Assembly: GCF_001557875.1 (NCBI RefSeq)
Contig: NZ_LNRF01000003.1
Coordinates: forward strand, 310,001-374,000
Direction: 5' to 3'
DNA: 64,000 bases
Origin: Vibrio splendidus
Lineage (GTDB): Bacteria > Pseudomonadota > Gammaproteobacteria > Enterobacterales > Vibrionaceae
Positions 28,286-37,541 of this stretch are shown here, piece by piece (the stretch's first letter is position 1; every line of letters begins with the position of its first letter). The notes beneath the pieces are model-generated. The model did no database searches. It saw nothing but the letters and a program-made list of their open reading frames with translations, and was not told where the DNA came from. The translations under genes were made by a program, and so were the position numbers.

Positions 28286-29157
28286 GAGTTTAGTTGTCCT
28301 TGAAGGCTACGAGTAACGGTTCCAATGTTAAATTGGGTATCACTAATACGGGTAACTGGGGCAACCCCTAAGATGGAGTTGGTCATGAAAACCTCATCAG
28401 CTTGCATGAGTTGAGATAAGCAGTAGTCACTAATTGTAACGGAAAGTTCAGCTTGATTCAGCGCGGTTAACACTTGCTTACGCATAACCCCCGCTACACC
28501 ACTTTGAGTAAGTTGAGGTGTGTATATCGCCTGACCTTTGCGCCAAAACAGATTGGCCATAGTGGTTTCAATCACATTGCCCGAAATATCAAGAACCACA
28601 CCATCTACTTCATTAGCCTGATCCATTTCATCTTTCATCAAAATCTGCTCAAGGCGATTATTGTGCTTATGGCCAGCAAGTAATGGGCTCAAACCTAACG
28701 CTTGTTGGCAGATACCAAGTTCAACACCTGAGTCTTGCCACGCTGCATAATGGCTTGGATAACCAAAGGTACTGATGGTGATTGTCGGCTTGGCGATATT
28801 CTTCGCACTGTAGCCACGACCACCAGATCCGCGGCTAACGTGCAGCTTGATCCCTGATTTTTCATTATGAGGCTTGTTTACATTATGGAGCTTCTTTGAA
28901 CCATAAAGGTTTGTGCTATGAAGACCGTTGTGTTGGATGTGCTGAAGTGCTGTATCGAGCCAAAGACTAACAACACTCCAATCAAGAGCAGAAATGCGTA
29001 GCGCTTTAAGGCATTCGTCGACACGGTGCTGATGATCGTGAAAATGTTGTATCTCACCATCACTCACGAGCATTGTCGTAAAGCAGCCGTCTCCGTACTG
29101 AAACGAGCGATCCAAAATATCGACAGTTTGCTGGCTTTCTCCATCAACCCAAAACAT
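28282..29157 (-). CDS. pabC: Aminodeoxychorismate lyase with a short insertion
   Basis: PabC is a PLP enzyme converting 4-amino-4-deoxychorismate to p-aminobenzoate and pyruvate for folate synthesis. I start at ATG 29157 (MFWVDGES), which has GGGGA 5 nt upstream; an ATG four codons earlier lacks a site. The resulting 291 aa exceeds the usual 270. The excess is a polar stretch rich in Lys, Asn and His (about residues 85-105, 28855-28915) just before the conserved SRGSGGRGYS. The PLP lysine is probably in the LAGHKHNNRLEQ region. The gene follows a strong hairpin terminator. Confidence 0.9.
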   Translation of the reverse strand: MFWVDGESQQTVDILDRSFQYGDGCFTTMLVSDGEIQHFHDHQHRVDECLKALRISALDWSVVSLWLDTALQHIQHNGLHSTNLYGSKKLHNVNKPHNEKSGIKLHVSRGSGGRGYSAKNIAKPTITISTFGYPSHYAAWQDSGVELGICQQALGLSPLLAGHKHNNRLEQILMKDEMDQANEVDGVVLDISGNVIETTMANLFWRKGQAIYTPQLTQSGVAGVMRKQVLTALNQAELSVTISDYCLSQLMQADEVFMTNSILGVAPVTRISDTQFNIGTVTRSLQGQLNS

Positions 29158-29175
29158 GTTTTTCCCCATAAAAAG

Positions 29176-29207
29176 AAACGGCTCAATGCTAAAGCATCAA
29201 GCCGTTT
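29176..29207 (-). terminator. Terminator/attenuator between fabF and pabC
   Basis: A long imperfect hairpin (AAACGGCT with AGCCGTTT outside, ATGCT with AGCAT inside) is followed on the minus strand by TTTCTTTTT, which runs directly into the pabC ribosome-binding site at ATG 29157. It should stop most fabF transcripts, so downstream genes need read-through or their own promoter inside fabF. Confidence 0.82.
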
Positions 29208-29261
29208 AAAAACAAGTCTAATTGTGACTATCTACGAGTGTTTACGTCTTTAATAAGATGA

Positions 29262-30506
29262 TTAAATCTTTTTGAAGATCAAACAGCCGTTTGTACCACC
29301 GAAACCGAATGAGTTACATGCAGCATATTCCATGTTGCTAACTTCACGCGCAGTGTGAGGTACTAAGTCAATATCTAAGCCTTCTTCAGGATCATCTAGG
29401 TTGATTGTTGGTGGAACAATTTGGTCAACCAGAGACATAGCCGTGATGATAGCTTCAGCAGAACCAGCAGCACCAAGAAGGTGGCCTGTCATTGATTTCG
29501 TAGAAGAAACCAATACTTGCTTGCTGCCTGCTTCGCCAAGAGCACGCTTGATGCCCTTAACTTCCGCTACGTCACCTGCAGGAGTCGAAGTACCGTGTGC
29601 GTTTACATAACCGATTTGTTCACCAGTAATGCCAGCATCACGCATAGCCGCTTCCATTGCTAGTGCGCCACCTGAGCCATCTTCACTTGGAGATGTCATG
29701 TGGTAAGCGTCACCCGACATACCGAAGCCAACTAGCTCACAGTAAATCTTAGCACCACGAGCTTTCGCATGTTCGTACTCTTCAAGAACCATCATACCGG
29801 CACCGTCACCAAGAACGAAGCCATCACGGCCTTTGTCCCATGGACGAGAAGCTTTTTGAGGCTCATCGTTACGAGTAGACAGTGCTTTAGCCGCACCAAA
29901 ACCGCCCATACCTAGTGGAGTCGATGCTTTTTCAGCACCACCCGCTAGCATTGCGTCAGCATCGCCGTACGCAATCATACGAGCTGCGTGGCCGATGTTA
30001 TGTAGGCCAGTCGTACATGCAGTAGAAATCGCGATGTTTGGACCGCGTAGGCCACGCATGATAGACATGTGACCAGCAATCATATTCACGATCGTCGACG
30101 GTACGAAGAACGGGCTGATCTTACGAGGGCCTTTTTCAGTTAGAGCTTGGTGACCTGCTTCGATCAAACCAAGACCACCAATACCAGAACCGATAGCAAC
30201 ACCCACACGTGGAGCGTTTTCTTCAGTAATAGTTAGGGCTGAATCATCTAAAGCTTGAATACCTGCTGCGACGCCGTACTGGATGAACAAGTCCATCTTA
30301 CGAGCATCTTTTTTAGTCATATACTCTTCGCAGTTAAAGTCTTTAACTAGACCTGCAAAACGAGTTGAGAAATTGGTTGCATCAAAATGATCGATATTAA
30401 CGATACCACTTTGACCAGCTAGCAGGGCTTTCCAAGAAGATTCTACAGTGTTGCCTACCGGTGACAACATACCCATGCCAGTGACAACTACACGACGCTT
30501 GGACAC
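29262..30506 (-). CDS. fabF: 3-oxoacyl-ACP synthase II
   Basis: FabF elongates acyl-ACP by condensation with malonyl-ACP and makes cis-vaccenate at low temperature. The 414-aa protein carries the Cys-His-His triad: [19 protein letters not shown], and [14 protein letters not shown]. Length equals the family. It lies 93 bp after acpP, with a hairpin between them. Confidence 0.97.
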   Translation of the reverse strand: MSKRRVVVTGMGMLSPVGNTVESSWKALLAGQSGIVNIDHFDATNFSTRFAGLVKDFNCEEYMTKKDARKMDLFIQYGVAAGIQALDDSALTITEENAPRVGVAIGSGIGGLGLIEAGHQALTEKGPRKISPFFVPSTIVNMIAGHMSIMRGLRGPNIAISTACTTGLHNIGHAARMIAYGDADAMLAGGAEKASTPLGMGGFGAAKALSTRNDEPQKASRPWDKGRDGFVLGDGAGMMVLEEYEHAKARGAKIYCELVGFGMSGDAYHMTSPSEDGSGGALAMEAAMRDAGITGEQIGYVNAHGTSTPAGDVAEVKGIKRALGEAGSKQVLVSSTKSMTGHLLGAAGSAEAIITAMSLVDQIVPPTINLDDPEEGLDIDLVPHTAREVSNMEYAACNSFGFGGTNGCLIFKKI

Positions 30507-30566
30507 GATTTTACACTCCGGGGATTGAGGTGATTTAAGATGAGGATAGATGAGTTAGATAAAACA

Positions 30567-30589
30567 CAGGCGGTCGAGGTGACCGCCTG
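30567..30589 (-). terminator. Hairpin between acpP and fabF
   Basis: CAGGCGGTC (30567-30575) and GACCGCCTG (30581-30589) form a 9-bp GC-rich stem. On the minus strand it is followed by TGTTTTATC, so it may be a partial terminator that keeps acpP transcripts, needed in large amounts, more abundant than fabF. Confidence 0.7.
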
Positions 30590-30599
30590 GGAGAGATTA

Positions 30600-30833
30600 T
30601 TACTGAGCGCTAGTTACGTAATCGATAGCTGCTTGAACAGTAGTAATTTTCTCAGCTTCTTCATCTGGGATTTCAGTGTCGAATTCTTCTTCTAGAGCCA
30701 TTACTAGCTCAACTGTGTCTAGAGAATCTGCACCTAGGTCATCAACGAAAGAAGCTTCGTTTTTAACTTCAGCTTCGTCTACACCTAGCTGTTCAACAAT
30801 GATTTTCTTTACGCGTTCTTCGAGGTTGCTCAT
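30600..30833 (-). CDS. acpP: Acyl carrier protein
   Basis: The 77-aa acidic helical protein carries the phosphopantetheine attachment Ser in [18 protein letters not shown]. It holds the growing acyl chain in fatty acid synthesis. Length and sequence match E. coli AcpP (78 aa). It sits between fabG and fabF and probably has an extra promoter in the 166 bp after fabG. Confidence 0.98.
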   Translation of the reverse strand: MSNLEERVKKIIVEQLGVDEAEVKNEASFVDDLGADSLDTVELVMALEEEFDTEIPDEEAEKITTVQAAIDYVTSAQ

Positions 30834-30999
30834 TTTTTCTTTTCCTTTACAGAGTTCGCTTTATGCGATGTTTTCCGTAGTTTATTCAATCTATTGAAAG
30901 TTGCAAGGTCAACTTTTCTGGTCAAACCACAATTTTCACGATTTTAACCGAAATTACGTATGATCTTGACTTAAATCATGCACAAATGTTGCACATAAT

Positions 31000-31734
31000 T
31001 TACACCATGTACATACCGCCATTGACGTGAAGTGTTTCACCTGTGATATAAGCTGCCGCAGGTGACGCCAAAAATACCACAGCTTCAGCGATTTCGCGAG
31101 GGTCACCTAGTCGACCTGCTGGTACATTCGCCAAAGTTGCTGCACGTTGGTCATCATTTAGCGCTTTAGTCATGTCAGTTTCGATGAAACCAGGAGCTAC
31201 AGTGTTCACTGTAACACCACGAGACGCAACTTCACGAGCCATTGATTTAGTAAAACCAATTACGCCTGCTTTTGCAGCTGCGTAGTTAGCTTGACCAGCG
31301 TTACCCATAGTACCGACTACAGAACCAACGTTTACGATACGACCTTGACGCTTCTTCATCATGCCACGCAAGACTGCTTTAGACATGCGGAAGATAGGCG
31401 TTAGGTTAGTATCGATGATGTCATTCCACTCGTCGTCTTTCATACGCATAAGTAGGTTATCACGAGTGATACCTGCGTTGTTAACTAGAATGTCAATCGC
31501 ACCGAATTCGTCGTTGATGGTTTTCAGTGTAGCAGCAATTGAGTCAGTATCAGTGACATTAAGAGCAAGACCTTTACCGTTCTCACCAAGGTACTCGCTG
31601 ATTGCAGCTGCGCCGCCTTCAGATGTAGCAGTACCGATAACTTTAGCACCACGCTCAACCAAAAGTTCAGCGATTGCACGACCGATGCCACGGCTTGCGC
31701 CTGTAACTAGTGCAACTTTGCCTTCTAAATTCAT
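31000..31734 (-). CDS. fabG: 3-oxoacyl-ACP reductase
   Basis: FabG reduces 3-oxoacyl-ACP with NADPH. The 244-aa SDR shows TGASRGIGRAIAE, NNAG, and the YAAAK catalytic pair (NYAAAKAGVIG), ending in the conserved HVNGGMYMV. Two adjacent ATG codons exist; the second (31734) matches the family N-terminus MNLEGKVALVTG. It lies 24 bp after fabD. Confidence 0.97.
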   Translation of the reverse strand: MNLEGKVALVTGASRGIGRAIAELLVERGAKVIGTATSEGGAAAISEYLGENGKGLALNVTDTDSIAATLKTINDEFGAIDILVNNAGITRDNLLMRMKDDEWNDIIDTNLTPIFRMSKAVLRGMMKKRQGRIVNVGSVVGTMGNAGQANYAAAKAGVIGFTKSMAREVASRGVTVNTVAPGFIETDMTKALNDDQRAATLANVPAGRLGDPREIAEAVVFLASPAAAYITGETLHVNGGMYMV

Positions 31735-31758
31735 CATAACTTCTCTATTAAGTGGTTA

Positions 31759-32682
31759 TTACTTAGCAGCTTCTAGTGATGCAGTATCATTAACTGCAGC
31801 AGCTGTCATAGTTTTTACGATTCGTTTTGTTAGACCAGTAAGAACTTTACCAGGGCCTAATTCAAGTAGCTTTTCAACACCTTGCTCGTTCATCGCTTGT
31901 ACACCTTCAGTCCAACGAACTGGGCTGTATAGCTGACGAACAAGTGCGTCTTTAATTTTTGCAGGGTCTGTTTCAGCAATAACATCAACGTTATTGATAA
32001 CAGGCAATGCTGGCGTGTTGAACTCTAGAGCTTCTAGAGCTACAGCTAGCTTGTCTGCTGCTGGCTTCATCAGTGCACAGTGAGACGGCACAGAAACAGG
32101 TAACGGAAGTGCACGCTTAGCGCCCGCTTCTTTACAAAGTGCACCAGCACGCTCTACTGCCGCTTTGTTACCCGCGATAACAACTTGGCCAGGAGAGTTA
32201 AAGTTAACTGGAGACACAACTTCGTCTTGCGCAGCTTCTTCACACGCTTTAGCAATCGCTTCATCGTCTAGACCGATGATTGCGTACATTGCACCAACAC
32301 CAGCAGGAACAGCTTCTTGCATCAGTTGACCACGTAGTTCAACCAACTTGATCGCTTCTTTAAAGTCGATAACGCCTGCACATACTAGTGCAGAGTATTC
32401 GCCTAGGCTGTGACCTGCTAGATTTACAGGTTGCTCTAGGCCAAGTTCTTGCCATACACGCCAAATTGCAACAGACGCAGTTAATAGAGCCGGTTGAGTA
32501 CGAAAAGTTTCATTTAGATTTTCTACTGGACCATCTTGAACCAATGCCCATAGATCGTAACCAAGTGCTTCTGAAGCTTCAGCAAATGTCTGTTTTACAA
32601 CATCATACTGTTCGCCTAGGTCTGCAAGCATACCGATAGCTTGAGAGCCTTGGCCTGGGAATACGATAGCAAACTTGCTCAT
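31759..32682 (-). CDS. fabD: Malonyl-CoA:ACP transacylase
   Basis: FabD moves the malonyl group from CoA to ACP. The 307-aa product contains the nucleophile elbow GHSLGEYSAL and the His of VSVPSHCALMKP, with the GQGSQ motif near the N-terminus (VFPGQGSQAIGM). Length matches the family (309 aa in E. coli). A hairpin lies between it and fabH. Confidence 0.97.
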   Translation of the reverse strand: MSKFAIVFPGQGSQAIGMLADLGEQYDVVKQTFAEASEALGYDLWALVQDGPVENLNETFRTQPALLTASVAIWRVWQELGLEQPVNLAGHSLGEYSALVCAGVIDFKEAIKLVELRGQLMQEAVPAGVGAMYAIIGLDDEAIAKACEEAAQDEVVSPVNFNSPGQVVIAGNKAAVERAGALCKEAGAKRALPLPVSVPSHCALMKPAADKLAVALEALEFNTPALPVINNVDVIAETDPAKIKDALVRQLYSPVRWTEGVQAMNEQGVEKLLELGPGKVLTGLTKRIVKTMTAAAVNDTASLEAAK

Positions 32683-32717
32683 TGTAATTTTCCTTTAAGC
32701 AAAGCAAAAAATTGAAT

Positions 32718-32740
32718 AAGGCACATAAGTTATGTGCCTT
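32718..32740 (-). terminator. Hairpin between fabH and fabD
   Basis: AAGGCACATA (32718-32727) and TATGTGCCTT (32731-32740) form a perfect 10-bp stem with 3-nt loop. On the minus strand it is followed by ATTCAATTTTTT. It may partially terminate or protect transcripts inside the operon. Confidence 0.6.
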
Positions 32741-32762
32741 GTTTGTTGATTATCGCTTGGGG

Positions 32763-33713
32763 TTAGAATTTAACTAACGCAGAACCCCAAGTGAATCCGC
32801 CGCCAAATGCTTCAAGTAGAAGCGTTTGGCCACGTTTAATTCGCCCGTCGCGAACAGCCTCATCAAGAGCCGTTGGTACGGTAGCTGCTGACGTATTACC
32901 GTGCTTATCAAGAGTAATAACTACTTGATCAAGCGACATCGTCAGCTTTTTAGCAGTAGCCGAGATAATACGGTAGTTTGCTTGGTGTGGAACTAACCAA
33001 TCAAGCTCTGACTTATCCATATTGTTCGCAGCTAATGTGTCTTTAACTAGCTTAGAAAGCTGAGTTACCGCCACTTTAAATACTTCGTTGCCCGCCATGT
33101 GCAGCCATTTATCTGCGTCACCGCCACGCTCTGGTACTTCTAAGCTTAGAAGCTCCCCGTATTTACCGTCAGAGTAAATATGAGTAGACAAAATACCTGG
33201 CTCTTCGCTTGCGCCTACAACCACCGCACCTGCTGCATCACCAAATAGGATGATAGTAGAGCGGTCAGTCGGATCACAGGTTTTTGACAGTGCATCAGCA
33301 CCAATTACCAAAACGTTCTTACACATGCCAGTCTTGATATGTTGATCAGCAACAGACAGTGCGTAGACAAAACCAGAACACGCCGCAGCCAAATCAAACG
33401 CAGGGCAGCCTTTGATACCAAGCTTGCCTTGTACCTGACATGCGGAAGACGGGAATGTGTGGCTACTGCTGGTTGTCGCAACGATGATTAAATCAATCTC
33501 TTCTTTGTCGATACCTGCCATTTCAATGGCATTTTCAGCAGCGTAAAACGCCATATCAGCAACGGTTTCGTTTTCCGCTGAAATACGACGCTCTTTAATA
33601 CCAGTTCTAGCAACGATCCACTCATCGCTGGTCTCTACCATTTTCTCTAAGTCTGCGTTAGTACGCACCTGAGATGGCAAGTAGCTGCCAGTACCTAAAA
33701 TTTTGCTATACAT
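32763..33713 (-). CDS. fabH: 3-oxoacyl-ACP synthase III
   Basis: FabH starts fatty acid synthesis by condensing acetyl-CoA with malonyl-ACP. The 316-aa protein has the catalytic Cys in [13 protein letters not shown], His in PHQANYRI and Asn in HGNTSAA. It lies 5 bp after plsX. Length equals E. coli FabH (317 aa). Confidence 0.97.
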   Translation of the reverse strand: MYSKILGTGSYLPSQVRTNADLEKMVETSDEWIVARTGIKERRISAENETVADMAFYAAENAIEMAGIDKEEIDLIIVATTSSSHTFPSSACQVQGKLGIKGCPAFDLAAACSGFVYALSVADQHIKTGMCKNVLVIGADALSKTCDPTDRSTIILFGDAAGAVVVGASEEPGILSTHIYSDGKYGELLSLEVPERGGDADKWLHMAGNEVFKVAVTQLSKLVKDTLAANNMDKSELDWLVPHQANYRIISATAKKLTMSLDQVVITLDKHGNTSAATVPTALDEAVRDGRIKRGQTLLLEAFGGGFTWGSALVKF

Positions 33714-33718
33714 GAAGA

Positions 33719-34744
33719 CTAATAATGCCTCTCGAGTAAAACCGCTTCCAAACGATCGCTAATGCGGCTGGGGACTTGTCGTTTGACCTCGTGTACTGCT
33801 TCACCAATCGCGTTGACGACTGCAGACACATCAGCACTTCCATGACTTTTAATGACAATGCCGCGCAATCCTAACAAACTTGCGCCGTTATACTGGTCGG
33901 GGTTCAAGGTTTTTAATTCAGTAAATAGCTCAGAAAACAACATTCTGGCAATCCAACCCTTTATTGTTGAAGCCATCATGCGCGTTTTTAGCTTATCAAT
34001 AAAGAGCTGAGCTGTACCTTCGCATGTTTTTAAGCAGACATTGCCCACAAAACCATCACATACGACGACATCAGCAGCATCTTGAAGTAATTGATTACCT
34101 TCAATATAGCCTATGAAGTTCACAGACTGAGTATTAGACAACATTTCGGCACATCGTTTTACAAGGTCATTACCTTTAATTTCTTCAGCACCGATATTCA
34201 AGATAGCGACACGTGGCGCGCGACCTAAATGTTGTTCCGCTAATGCACTGCCCATTACGGCAAACTGAAACAATGAATCTGCGTCACTAGAAACGTTCGC
34301 CCCTAAATCAAGCATCCATGTACGGTTGCCAGAAGCAGTAGGCAAAGCTGAAACCAATGCAGGCCTATCAATACCGGGAAGAAGTTTGAGTCTGAAACGA
34401 GATAGCGCCATCAGTGCGCCGGTGTTACCACCACTCACACAAGCATCAGCCTGTGATTCAGCAACCAGATCAATAGCAGCACGCATAGAGCTACCCTGAC
34501 TGTTACGTAAGGCTAGTGACGGTTTTTCAGAATTGGATATAACTCGATCACAATGCTGGATACTCAAACGAGAATCAGGCATTCGACCTAATGAAGATAA
34601 TTGAGATGTGATCGCGTTTCGATCACCTATGAGAATGACTTTTAGCTCTGGGAAATACGACAGTGCCTGCACGGCGGCAGGCACTGTTACACGAGGACCG
34701 AAGTCCCCGCCCATTGCATCAAGCGCAACGGTTAGATTTTGCAA
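33719..34744 (-). CDS. plsX: Phosphate acyltransferase PlsX
   Basis: PlsX makes acyl-phosphate from acyl-ACP for phospholipid synthesis. The 341-aa protein shows the typical [19 protein letters not shown] start and [13 protein letters not shown]. It is cytosolic and membrane-associated. It lies 9 bp after rpmF and leads directly into fabH. Confidence 0.96.
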   Translation of the reverse strand: MQNLTVALDAMGGDFGPRVTVPAAVQALSYFPELKVILIGDRNAITSQLSSLGRMPDSRLSIQHCDRVISNSEKPSLALRNSQGSSMRAAIDLVAESQADACVSGGNTGALMALSRFRLKLLPGIDRPALVSALPTASGNRTWMLDLGANVSSDADSLFQFAVMGSALAEQHLGRAPRVAILNIGAEEIKGNDLVKRCAEMLSNTQSVNFIGYIEGNQLLQDAADVVVCDGFVGNVCLKTCEGTAQLFIDKLKTRMMASTIKGWIARMLFSELFTELKTLNPDQYNGASLLGLRGIVIKSHGSADVSAVVNAIGEAVHEVKRQVPSRISDRLEAVLLERHY

Positions 34745-34753
34745 AGGTCAACC

Positions 34754-34924
34754 TTACTTGTTGATAACCTTTTTGCCGCGGTAGAAACCTTCGGCAGTCA
34801 CGTTGTGACGTAGGTGAGTTTCACCTGAAGTTGCGTCTACAGAAAGTGCAGCTGTAGTTAGTGCATCGTGTGAACGACGCATGCCACGCATTGAACGTGA
34901 TTTCTTGCTCTTTTGTACGGCCAT
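34754..34924 (-). CDS. rpmF: 50S ribosomal protein L32
   Basis: A 56-aa ORF from ATG 34924 to TAA at 34754 encodes L32: it begins [20 protein letters not shown] and ends in the family tail YRGKKVINK. It is very basic, as expected. E. coli L32 has 57 aa. It lies between yceD (35-bp gap) and plsX, exactly as in enterics. Confidence 0.97.
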   Translation of the reverse strand: MAVQKSKKSRSMRGMRRSHDALTTAALSVDATSGETHLRHNVTAEGFYRGKKVINK

Positions 34925-34959
34925 TGACCCTACTCCTATGTAAATTCTTAAAGAAGCAA

Positions 34960-35487
34960 TTACTTCTTTAAGCTTTTTAAAACATCAAATGGATTCGGCT
35001 TTTTATCTTCCTCAATTTCTTCAGGAAGTTCACCAAATACCAAATTATTTGAGTTAACGCTACAGTCCGCATCGTCGTGCATTGCTATTTGTGGCAATCC
35101 AAGGATGAACTCGTCTTCAACTAATTGAATCAGGTCTAACTCACCGTACTCGTTCAGATCTACCAAATCGTACTCTTCCGGTGCTTCCTCTTCACTTTTC
35201 TCACTGTAAACAGGAGTATAAGTAAATTGGACATCGCACTCATGTGCGAAAACCTCATTACAACGTTGACACTCTAAATCGACTTCGACGTTAGCTTTAC
35301 CAGAGATAACGACTAATCGTTGTTCATCAAGCCCAAATGACATTGAGACTTGCGCGTCACGTTTTACGCCTTCAGTTGCTTCGGTTAAACGCTTTAAAAG
35401 ACTGACCTGAATGATACCATTCACATCGAGTCGTTTTTGAGCCGTTCTTGCCGGATCAACTGTACGCGGTATTTTTTCCTTTTGCAT
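34960..35487 (-). CDS. yceD: YceD family protein (DUF177, 23S rRNA accumulation protein)
   Basis: The 175-aa protein matches YceD, needed for normal 23S rRNA levels in E. coli, with the conserved ECQRCNEVF motif and the C-terminal LVFGELPEE. Its N-terminus [20 protein letters not shown] fits the family, so ATG 35487 is the true start. There is no recognisable ribosome-binding site (GCGCCCT precedes the ATG) and a consensus promoter lies only 9 bp upstream. It heads the rpmF-plsX-fab operon. Confidence 0.95.
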   Translation of the reverse strand: MQKEKIPRTVDPARTAQKRLDVNGIIQVSLLKRLTEATEGVKRDAQVSMSFGLDEQRLVVISGKANVEVDLECQRCNEVFAHECDVQFTYTPVYSEKSEEEAPEEYDLVDLNEYGELDLIQLVEDEFILGLPQIAMHDDADCSVNSNNLVFGELPEEIEEDKKPNPFDVLKSLKK

Positions 35488-35496
35488 AGGGCGCGA

Positions 35497-35525
35497 ATCT
35501 TATCTTCCAAATCATGTTTAGTCAA
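35497..35525 (-). promoter_or_regulatory. Sigma-70 promoter of yceD-rpmF-fab, giving a near-leaderless mRNA
   Basis: On the minus strand TTGACT (35525-35520) and TAAGAT (35502-35497) are spaced by 17 bp, a near-consensus promoter. Only 9 bases (TCGCGCCCT) separate the -10 box from the yceD ATG, so the transcript would begin within a few bases of the start codon. The GC-rich discriminator is typical of stringently controlled ribosomal promoters. Confidence 0.72.
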
Positions 35526-35636
35526 AGGAAATGGCAAAAAAAATATACTTTCCTACCTTTCCTGTTCAGAGCATTATGAATAGCAGGATAAGTTACGTTA
35601 TCCTGAACTAAATGCTTATACGAATTGTAAATTAAA

Positions 35637-36218
35637 ATGAGAAATTACCAACTAGTTTTAGCTTCTACGTCTCCATTTAGGCAAGAGATCCTCAAAAAGC
35701 TACAGTTAAACTTTGTCACAGCTAAGCCTGACTGCGATGAAACGCCGCTTTCAAAAGAGACGCCTCAACAGTTAGTGATGCGTCTTGCCGAGGCTAAAGC
35801 CAAGTCTTGTGCTATCGAACAACCGAGCCTAGTGATTGGTTCCGATCAAGTGTGTGTGATTGACGGAGAGATCATAGGTAAGCCTCATACTCGAGAAAAA
35901 GCGATCGAGCAGTTATCTCGTCAAAGCGGCAAGAGCATTACTTTTTATACTGGGCTTTCGGTTTGGAACAACGAAACCAATCAAGCTGACACGCGTCTCG
36001 ACACCTTTGTTGTGCATTTCCGCGATTTAACCGAGCAGCAAATCATTAGTTATGTCGAGAAAGAACAACCTTATTACTGCGCGGGCAGTTTTATGTGTGA
36101 AGGGTTAGGCATCGCGTTGTTCAAACAGATGGAAGGTAAAGATCCGAATACTTTGATCGGCTTACCGCTGATCGATCTCGTCGATATGTTAGAAGCGCAA
36201 GGAATGAGTGTACTGTAA
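35637..36218 (+). CDS. yceF: Maf-family nucleotide pyrophosphatase YceF
   Basis: A 193-aa Maf protein with LASTSPFRQEILKKL at the N-terminus and IGSDQVCVIDGEIIGKP. YceF-type proteins hydrolyse modified nucleotides such as m7GTP; the alternative YhdE type prefers dTTP/UTP. YceF is divergent from yceD in many gammaproteobacteria, as here, which favours this assignment. Length matches E. coli YceF (194 aa). Confidence 0.92.
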   Translation: MRNYQLVLASTSPFRQEILKKLQLNFVTAKPDCDETPLSKETPQQLVMRLAEAKAKSCAIEQPSLVIGSDQVCVIDGEIIGKPHTREKAIEQLSRQSGKSITFYTGLSVWNNETNQADTRLDTFVVHFRDLTEQQIISYVEKEQPYYCAGSFMCEGLGIALFKQMEGKDPNTLIGLPLIDLVDMLEAQGMSVL

Positions 36219-36237
36219 CGGATACGCTCTCTTTGTT

Positions 36238-36279
36238 AGAGATTCCCTACTCCTTCCTTCGTCAGTCTAGGGAATGACG
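36238..36279 (+). repeat. Dispersed 42-bp repeat, copy 1
   Basis: Starts AGAGATTCCCTA and ends CTAGGGAATGACG. Its ends are self-complementary (ATTCCCTA against TAGGGAAT), giving a hairpin. It shares its ends with copies at 36459-36501, 44395-44436 and 44480-44522. Copy 2 faces it 180 bp away. Confidence 0.8.
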
Positions 36280-36458
36280 GTAATCACTACCAAATTTAAT
36301 AAGTTAGAAGTTCCTAATTCGTCAAGGTAGGCTTTTCGCTTAAGTCGTCTAAGCTCTTAGGGATAGAGTAATAATTAAACCTACAGCCTAGTTATTTGCT
36401 TGAGAGTATATGAACGAGATGACTGCGCATTGTGACTTTATACTGGAAACTTAAAAGT

Positions 36459-36501
36459 CGTCATCCTCAAGAGCGAGGAACGAGCGAGTTGGGGATCTTC
36501 T
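36459..36501 (-). repeat. Dispersed 43-bp repeat, copy 2 (inverted)
   Basis: On the minus strand it reads AGAAGATCCCCAACTCG and ends TGAGGATGACG, a diverged version of copy 1 in the opposite orientation. With copy 1 it makes a convergent pair in the gap between yceF and rluC. Confidence 0.72.
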
Positions 36502-36519
36502 ACAGTAGGCACAAACAAA

Positions 36520-36546
36520 AAAGGTTGACGATATTCGTCAACCTTT
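36520..36546 (-). terminator. Intrinsic terminator of rluC
   Basis: AAAGGTTGACGA (36520-36531) and TCGTCAACCTTT (36535-36546) form a 12-bp stem with loop TAT, followed on the minus strand by TTTTGTTTGT. Confidence 0.88.
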
Positions 36547-36596
36547 ATCATCTTCAGATAGCTGATACTAAACCCTGAAAGAGTTCTCGTATCTTC

Positions 36597-37541
36597 TTAA
36601 AGCTTACGTAAACCAGTCAGTGCTTTTTCTAGTCGCGCTTCCATTGGCGCCGAGATATCCATCTTCTCTTCACTACCTGGGTGCGTGAACTTGATGTTTG
36701 CTGCATGTAGGAACAGACGATCAAGACCAACCTTGCCCGTGTAAGCGTCAAAACGACGATCACCGTAGCGATCATCCCAAGCAATTGGGTGACCAGTATA
36801 CTGAGCATGCACACGGATTTGGTGTGTACGACCGGTAATTGGGCTTGCTTGAACTAATGTCGCTTCTTGGAATTTCTCTAAAACCTTAAAACGAGTTTCA
36901 GAAGCTTTTCCATTCGGGTTCACGCGAACAATGCTGTTTACTTCATTCTTCAACAAAGGCGCGTTTACAACTTTACAGCTGTTCTTCCATTCGCCCATCA
37001 CTAAAGCGAAGTAGTATTTTTGAACCGTTTTTTCACGGAACTGTGCTTGAAGGTGTCTTAGCGCCGAGCGCTTCTTAGCAACAAGCAAAATGCCAGACGT
37101 ATCTCTATCGATACGGTGCACTAACTCAAGAAAACGAGCATCAGGGCGAAGAGCACGCAATGCTTCAATCGCTCCAAACTTTAATCCGCTACCACCATGA
37201 ACGGCAGTACCAGACGGTTTATTAAGAATCAGCATGTGATCATCTTCGTAAATGATGCACTGTTCTAATTCTGAAACCTTGTTGAGTTTCGTGCTTGGCA
37301 CGTTCTCTTCTGTTTTCTCTTCAATAGTAACCGGAGGGATACGAACTAAATCACCAGCTTTTAGTTTGTATTCAGCCTTGATGCGTTTTTTGTTAACGCG
37401 GACTTCGCCTTTACGCACGATTCGGTAAATCATGCTTTTCGGGATGTTTTTTAATTGGTTGCGTAAGAAGTTATCAATACGCTGACCAGCCATATCTTCG
37501 TCAATGTCGACAAATTGGACTTGGGTTCTAATTTCGCTCAT
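36597..37541 (-). CDS. rluC: 23S rRNA pseudouridine synthase RluC
   Basis: RluC makes pseudouridines 955, 2504 and 2580 (E. coli numbering) in 23S rRNA. The 314-aa protein has an N-terminal S4 RNA-binding domain (about residues 18-80) and the catalytic Asp in HRIDRDTSGILLVAKK. It is divergent from rne, the classical gammaproteobacterial arrangement. Length matches E. coli RluC (319 aa). Confidence 0.95.
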   Translation of the reverse strand: MSEIRTQVQFVDIDEDMAGQRIDNFLRNQLKNIPKSMIYRIVRKGEVRVNKKRIKAEYKLKAGDLVRIPPVTIEEKTEENVPSTKLNKVSELEQCIIYEDDHMLILNKPSGTAVHGGSGLKFGAIEALRALRPDARFLELVHRIDRDTSGILLVAKKRSALRHLQAQFREKTVQKYYFALVMGEWKNSCKVVNAPLLKNEVNSIVRVNPNGKASETRFKVLEKFQEATLVQASPITGRTHQIRVHAQYTGHPIAWDDRYGDRRFDAYTGKVGLDRLFLHAANIKFTHPGSEEKMDISAPMEARLEKALTGLRKL

